Positions 59,911 through 64,000 of a stretch of DNA of 64,000 nucleotides are shown in pieces; positions within the stretch are counted from its first letter, which is position 1; each line of letters starts with the position of its first letter. This stretch comes from JBFHNV01 sp041593595. Lineage in GTDB: Bacteria > Pseudomonadota > Gammaproteobacteria > HK1. The stretch is from the NCBI GenBank assembly GCA_041593595.1, contig JBFHNV010000002.1, positions 41,883 through 105,882 on the forward strand, read 5' to 3'. The notes below the pieces were generated by a model. That model saw nothing but the letters and a program-made list of their open reading frames with translations, did no database searches and was not told where the DNA came from. The position numbers were made by a program, and so were the translations under genes.

Positions 59911-61146
59911 CTACAGCCCCGCCAGCTCGGCGAGCACGCTGAGCAGCACGTTGGCCCCGGCCTCGAGGTCGTCCGGCGCGGTGTGCTCCTTCACGTTGTG
60001 GCTGATGCCGCCGACGCTGGGCACGAAGATCATGCCCGTGGGGCACACCCGGGCGAACATCTGCGCGTCGTGGCCGGCGCCGCTGGGCATGCGCCGCACG
60101 CTCAGGTCCTGGGCCCGGGCGTGGGCCTCCACCCGGTCGATCATCGACGGGTCGAACTGCACCGGCTCGAAGCGCGCCAGGGATCGCGAGGCAATCTCCA
60201 CGCCCTCGTCGCGCGCGAGCGCATCCACGAAGCCCGCGAGACGCGCCTCTGCCTCGCGCAGTCGCTGCTCGTCGGTGTTGCGCAGATCCACCGTCATCAA
60301 CGCGTGGTTCGCCACCACGTTCACCAGGTTGGGCCTGAGCGTGATCGCGCCCACCGTGCCCACCTGGTCACCGCCGAAATCCCGGGCGATGGCGCGCACC
60401 TCCGCGGCGATGGCGGCGGCGGCGTAGCCCGCGTCGTGGCGCAGGCGCATGGGCGTGGTGCCCGCGTGGTTGGACACCCCGGTGATGGTGTACTCGGTCC
60501 AGGAGATCCCCTGCACACCCTCCACCGCGCCGATGGTGACGCCCTCCTCCTCCAGCACCGGCCCCTGCTCCACGTGCAGCTCCACGAAGGCGCGCACGTC
60601 CGGCGCGCCGGTGGGCGCCGGCCCCGCGTAGCCGATGCGCTCCAGGCACTCGCCCACGGTGGTGCCGTCGATGCCGCGGGTGGCGAGGATGGTGTCGGGG
60701 TCGAGGCCGCCCACGTAGCCGAGGCTGCCCATCATGTCCGGGGCGAAGCGCGCGCCCTCCTCGTTGGTGAAGAAGGCCACCGCCAGCGGGTGCTCGGTGA
60801 CGATGCCGGCGTCGTTCAGGGTCTCGATGACCTCCAGCCCCGCGAGCACCCCCAGGTTGCCGTCGTAGCGCCCGCCGGTGCGCACGGTGTCGATGTGCGA
60901 CCCGGTCATCACCGGCGCGCCGCCGCCGCGCCCCGGGCGCACCCCCACCACGTTGCCGATGCGATCGATGGTGATCTCGAGCCCGGCCTCGCGCATCCAG
61001 GTCACCACCTGGTCGCGCCCGGCGCGGTCCTCGTCGCTGAGCGCCAGGCGGCACACGCCGCCGCCGTCGATGGCGCCGATGCGCGCCAGCGCCTGGATGC
61101 GCGCGAGCAGCCGCTCGCGATTGATGCGCAGGTTGCCGGTGTGCAT
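59911..61146 (-). CDS. Zn-dependent M20 hydrolase (N-carbamoyl-amino-acid hydrolase/allantoate amidohydrolase type)
   Basis: A 411-residue enzyme that cleaves carbamoyl or ureido groups from amino-acid derivatives. Metal ligands are visible in order: GSHIDTV, the bridging aspartate in GGRYDGNLGVLAGLEV, NEEGARF, ELHVEQGPVLEEE and GGISHN. The dimerisation insert includes ITGVSNHAGTTPM. Exact substrate is not predictable. Directly upstream is the diaminopropionate ammonia-lyase gene, 12 bases away, so the pair is co-transcribed. The combination recalls the ygeX-ygeY neighbourhood of enteric bacteria. Confidence 0.92.
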   Translation of the reverse strand: MHTGNLRINRERLLARIQALARIGAIDGGGVCRLALSDEDRAGRDQVVTWMREAGLEITIDRIGNVVGVRPGRGGGAPVMTGSHIDTVRTGGRYDGNLGVLAGLEVIETLNDAGIVTEHPLAVAFFTNEEGARFAPDMMGSLGYVGGLDPDTILATRGIDGTTVGECLERIGYAGPAPTGAPDVRAFVELHVEQGPVLEEEGVTIGAVEGVQGISWTEYTITGVSNHAGTTPMRLRHDAGYAAAAIAAEVRAIARDFGGDQVGTVGAITLRPNLVNVVANHALMTVDLRNTDEQRLREAEARLAGFVDALARDEGVEIASRSLARFEPVQFDPSMIDRVEAHARAQDLSVRRMPSGAGHDAQMFARVCPTGMIFVPSVGGISHNVKEHTAPDDLEAGANVLLSVLAELAGL

Positions 61147-61158
61147 GCAGTCGCCTCC

Positions 61159-62415
61159 TCAGGCCGGTGATGCGGGGGCGGGCGGCGCGGCGGCGCGCAC
61201 CGCGTCGGCGCTGCGGCCCACGATGCGCGCGTAGAGCTCCGGGTCGGTGTCACCCTCGGTGCCGAACACCAGCACCCGGGAGTCGCCGCCCAGGTTCAGC
61301 GCCCGCGCGATCGACGGCTCGGCCATGGCGGCGAGCATGCCGGCGAGGCCGGCGCCCGCCGACTCGCCGCACACCACCGGCGGATCGCCGTCGCTGCCCG
61401 CGGCCAGCAGCCGCATGACGTCGGTGGCCGCCTCGTCGGGCACGGTCAGGAAGTCGTCGGTGCCGGGCACCAGGATGTCCCAGGCGAGCAGCGAGGCCTC
61501 GCCGCAGGACAGCCCCGCCATCACCGTCTCGATGTCGCCGGTCAGCGTCACGCGGCGCCCGGCGCGGGCGCTCTCGTACAGGCACGCGGCGCGCTCCGGC
61601 TCCACTACCACGAAGCGCGGGCGCTCGGGCCCGTACTCCCACCAGAAGCGCGCGCACACGGCGGCGGCGAGGCCGCCGACGCCGCCCTGCACGAACACGT
61701 GGGTGGGCGACGGGCCCGCCTCGGCGTGGGCGCGCAGCGCCTCGTCCGCCATCACCGTGTAGCCGTGCATCACGTCGCGGGGGATGTCCGTGTAGCCCTC
61801 GTAGGAGGTGTCCGAGACCACCACCCAGCCGTTGGCGTCCGCATCGCGGGCAGCGCGGTGCACCGCCTCGTCGTAGTTGCCGGGGTTGCGAACCACCCGC
61901 GCGCCGTAGGCGGCGATGGCCGCCTCGCGTTGCGCGCTCACCGTCTCGTGGATGTAGATGACGCAGGGGCAGCCGAAGGTCTGCGCGCCCCACGCCACCG
62001 AGCGCCCGTGGTTGCCGTCGGTGGCGCAGCACACGGTGGTCGCCCCGGTGATGTCCCGGTGCTCGCCCGCGGCGAGGCTGCGCGCGCTCGGCGTCTCGCC
62101 GGTGCGCTCCGCGATCTGCCGGGCCAGGTGCCGGTACACCGCGTAGGCGCCGCCCAGGGCCTTGAAGCTGCCGAGATCGAAGCGCCCCGACTCGTCCTGG
62201 TAGGCGATGGAGGCCACGCCCGCGCGCCGCGCGAGCCCCGGCAGCCACACCAGCGGCGACGGCGCGAAGCCGGGCCAGCCGGCGATCTCCCGGCGCGCGG
62301 CGTCGGCCTCGTCCTCGTTGAGCACGGCGCGCTCGGCATCGCCGTACGGGCGCGCCGGCTCGGCGCGGGGATTGTGGTAGTGGCGCGTGGGATACGCCTT
62401 CAGATCGTCGCTCAA
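61159..62415 (-). CDS. dpaL: Diaminopropionate ammonia-lyase
   Basis: A PLP enzyme of 418 residues, fold type II, that converts 2,3-diaminopropionate to pyruvate and two ammonia. The PLP lysine is in GSFKALGGAYAVYR. Substrate-site blocks ATDGNHGRSVAWGA and SDTSYEGYTDIPRDVMHGY are typical of this family. The glycine-rich phosphate loop reads QGGVGGLAAAV. Length matches known members. It lies between the TRAP binding-protein gene and the M20 hydrolase gene on the same strand, suggesting that the transporter brings in an N-modified diamino acid. Confidence 0.9.
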   Translation of the reverse strand: MSDDLKAYPTRHYHNPRAEPARPYGDAERAVLNEDEADAARREIAGWPGFAPSPLVWLPGLARRAGVASIAYQDESGRFDLGSFKALGGAYAVYRHLARQIAERTGETPSARSLAAGEHRDITGATTVCCATDGNHGRSVAWGAQTFGCPCVIYIHETVSAQREAAIAAYGARVVRNPGNYDEAVHRAARDADANGWVVVSDTSYEGYTDIPRDVMHGYTVMADEALRAHAEAGPSPTHVFVQGGVGGLAAAVCARFWWEYGPERPRFVVVEPERAACLYESARAGRRVTLTGDIETVMAGLSCGEASLLAWDILVPGTDDFLTVPDEAATDVMRLLAAGSDGDPPVVCGESAGAGLAGMLAAMAEPSIARALNLGGDSRVLVFGTEGDTDPELYARIVGRSADAVRAAAPPAPASPA

Positions 62416-62476
62416 TGGCTTCGTCCCCGGATTGGGGCCGCGGCCGGGCCGCGCGGACCCGACCGCGGCCCGGACC

Positions 62477-63538
62477 TCACTTGCTCGCGTCGGCGATGGC
62501 TTGCTGCATGGCGTCGAGCATGGCGGTGCCCTCGGCGCCGAACTTCTCCTCGATGAGCTTGCGCACCGCCGGCTGCGAGGCGTCGCGGAACTTCGCCAGC
62601 TCCGCGGCGGGCACCGCGTTCACCTTCATCTTCTTCGCGAGATGCGGCAGCCCCTTGTCCGACGCCTCGATGATGCGCGAGGCGCCGCGGCCCGCGTCCA
62701 CGGCGACGCGTGCCGCCCAGTCGACGATGGCCCGCTCCTCGGCGGTCAGCCCGTCGTAGAAGTCCTTGTTGATGAACCACACGTAGGGCGTGATGATGTG
62801 ATTGGTGATGGACAGGTACTTCTGCACCTCGTCGAACTTCGCGAAGGCGATGATGGGGATGGGGTTCATCTGGCCGTCCGCGACGCCGGTCTGCAGCGCG
62901 GTGTAGACCTCCGCCCAGGGCAACGGCGTCGGCTGCCCGCCGAGCGACGAGACCACCGTCTCGTGGGTCGGCAGGGTCATGGTGCGGATGCGCAGCCCCT
63001 TCATGTCCGCCACCGACTGGATCGGGCGCTTGGAGTTGCTGAAGGCGAAGAAGCCGCCGCTGTCCAGCAGCCCGAGCACCTTCAGCCCGCTGGTCTTCGC
63101 CTCCAGGTCGCCGGCGAACTTCTTGCCGAAGGCGCTGTCCAGGGACATCACCTGGTGCACCACGCCGATGTTGGGGAAAGCGCAGGGCACGTCGAACACG
63201 CCCACCAGCGGGTAGTGCTGGGCGACGCCGCCGGCCGATGAGATGCACGACTCGACGATGCCGTCGCGCACCTGCGCGATGACCTCGTTGTCCTTGCCCA
63301 GCTGGCCGTTGGGGAACAGCCGCACCTCGATGGCGCCGTTGGTGGCGGTCTCCACCAGGGACTTGAAGACTGCGGTCATGGCCCCCGAGTGGCTCTCGAA
63401 CGGGCTCTCCGGGTTGAGGTGGCCGATGCGCAGCGTCTTGGCGGCGTGCGCGCCGCCGGCGCTCAGCGCCACGGCGGCCAGCAGGCCGGCGGCCGCCAGG
63501 GCGCGGCGTTTCGGGGTACGACAGTCGAGCTTGGTCAT
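62477..63538 (-). CDS. dctP: TRAP transporter solute-binding protein, DctP-like
   Basis: A 353-residue periplasmic binding protein. After the signal peptide (LLAAVALSAGGAHA) it begins LRIGHLNPESPFESH. It contains the DctP-family helix and ligand-binding region RTMTLPTHETVVSSLGGQPT and WAEVYTALQTGVADGQMNPI, where the arginine binds the substrate carboxylate. ATG 63538 follows GGAGGAT, which rules out the longer reading from 63574. It is encoded 52 bases downstream of the TRAP permease gene. Substrate: probably an organic acid or N-modified amino acid, inferred from the adjoining catabolic genes. Confidence 0.93.
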   Translation of the reverse strand: MTKLDCRTPKRRALAAAGLLAAVALSAGGAHAAKTLRIGHLNPESPFESHSGAMTAVFKSLVETATNGAIEVRLFPNGQLGKDNEVIAQVRDGIVESCISSAGGVAQHYPLVGVFDVPCAFPNIGVVHQVMSLDSAFGKKFAGDLEAKTSGLKVLGLLDSGGFFAFSNSKRPIQSVADMKGLRIRTMTLPTHETVVSSLGGQPTPLPWAEVYTALQTGVADGQMNPIPIIAFAKFDEVQKYLSITNHIITPYVWFINKDFYDGLTAEERAIVDWAARVAVDAGRGASRIIEASDKGLPHLAKKMKVNAVPAAELAKFRDASQPAVRKLIEEKFGAEGTAMLDAMQQAIADASK

Positions 63539-63590
63539 GGGTAGATCCTCCGTCTTCGTTTGGGGTCCGGTCACTGTAGCGCCGCTCGGG

Positions 63591-64000
63591 TCATTGCGCG
63601 AATCCGAACATCCGGGGCAGGAACAGGGTGAGGTCCGACCAGTAGGCGATGACCAGCAGCACCGACACCTCGGCGATCAGGAACGGCCAACGGTCGCGGG
63701 CGATCGCATCCAGGCGCTCGCCCGTGACCGAGGCGAGTACGAACAGGCAGGCGCCCACTGGCGGCGTCATGAGCGAGATGTTGAGCGCGAGTATGATCAT
63801 CACGCCGGCGTGCACCGGGTCCATGCCGATGTGGGCGGTGAGCGGCGCGAGTACCGGGGCGAGGATGATCAGGGTCGCGTTGATGTCCATGAACAGGCCG
63901 ATGAACAGCAGCAGCGCGAGGATCATCGCGATTACCACCTGCGGGTTCTCGGACACCGTCAGGAAGCCGGTGGCGATCGCCTGCGGGATCTGCTCGAAGG
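63591..64000 (-). CDS. dctM: TRAP transporter large permease, DctM-like (5' end outside window)
   Basis: This is the C-terminal part of the large membrane subunit of the TRAP importer. The visible frame has hydrophobic segments (IAMILALLLFIGLFMDINAT, IILAPVLAPLTAHIG) and the family signature NISLMTPPVGACLFV, and ends in SDLTLFLPRMFGFAQ. The gene continues beyond the right edge of the window. DctM forms the Na+-coupled channel and works with the DctP-like protein encoded next. Confidence 0.92.
   Translation of the reverse strand, partial: FEQIPQAIATGFLTVSENPQVVIAMILALLLFIGLFMDINATLIILAPVLAPLTAHIGMDPVHAGVMIILALNISLMTPPVGACLFVLASVTGERLDAIARDRWPFLIAEVSVLLVIAYWSDLTLFLPRMFGFAQ

Noticed and set aside
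1..64000. CRISPR arrays, insertion sequences, transposases, prophage genes, rRNA
   Set aside because: I looked for regularly spaced repeats, transposase-like proteins and rRNA sequence and saw none. The only mobile-like element is the inverted repeat at 59774-59875.

Overview
The window is GC-rich chromosomal DNA from a Gram-negative proteobacterium, most likely a gammaproteobacterium. That placement is inferred from an NhaR-type regulator, a Tat-exported high-potential iron-sulfur protein (HiPIP), Ccm (system I) cytochrome-maturation genes, a PEP-CTERM protein, FNR-type boxes and sigma-54 promoters. A 5-aminolevulinate synthase is atypical for that class, so the assignment is tentative. Start codons are often GTG, and many genes overlap by GTGA or ATGA, as in tight operons.

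Layout. 1-3603 (minus): a polyamine/putrescine-type ABC importer (solute-binding protein, two permeases, ATPase cut by the window edge). 3786-9687: a GluR0-like ligand-gated K+ channel, a PEP-CTERM-like protein, an unknown membrane protein and a secreted polysaccharide-lyase-like protein. 9872-14365: a decayed cyclase/ATPase pseudogene abutting nhaR, then divergent ribosome-hibernation-like and Ca2+/Na+ exchanger genes. 14541-18670: a GGDEF/EAL protein with a translationally coupled lipoprotein binding protein, and an aberrant tRNA-Ser. 19096-25983: a heme/iron block (5-aminolevulinate synthase, half-size GDT1 transporter, nitronate-monooxygenase-like enzyme, ChaN, HiPIP, HemN, small cytochrome c) with two FNR-like boxes. 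58087-64000 (minus): a catabolic set of amidohydrolase, M20 carbamoylase, diaminopropionate ammonia-lyase and TRAP transporter.

The centre of interest is 26004-57890. It encodes eight multiheme cytochromes with 34 CxxCH motifs, three NHL-propeller lipoproteins, a periplasmic prolyl isomerase, a large outer-membrane beta-barrel, two paralogous secreted helical proteins, ResB and CcsA (system II heme attachment), a TPR protein, and a CcmD-CcmG-CcmI operon headed by a free-standing PilJ-domain protein. Beside them lie a PAS histidine kinase with an NtrC-type sigma-54 activator, two regulator-propeller proteins and a hybrid histidine kinase.

Reading the non-coding DNA, I find three GG-N10-GC sigma-54 promoters. 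Each has a TTCCCGAATCyGGGAA-like palindrome about 100-150 bp upstream. They sit before the PilJ/ccm operon, the multiheme operon and the hybrid kinase. My working model is that the NtrC-type regulator encoded here binds these palindromes and co-induces heme attachment, a porin-cytochrome electron conduit across the outer membrane, and a second sensor. The gene calls are well supported. The conduit role and the regulon are inference.
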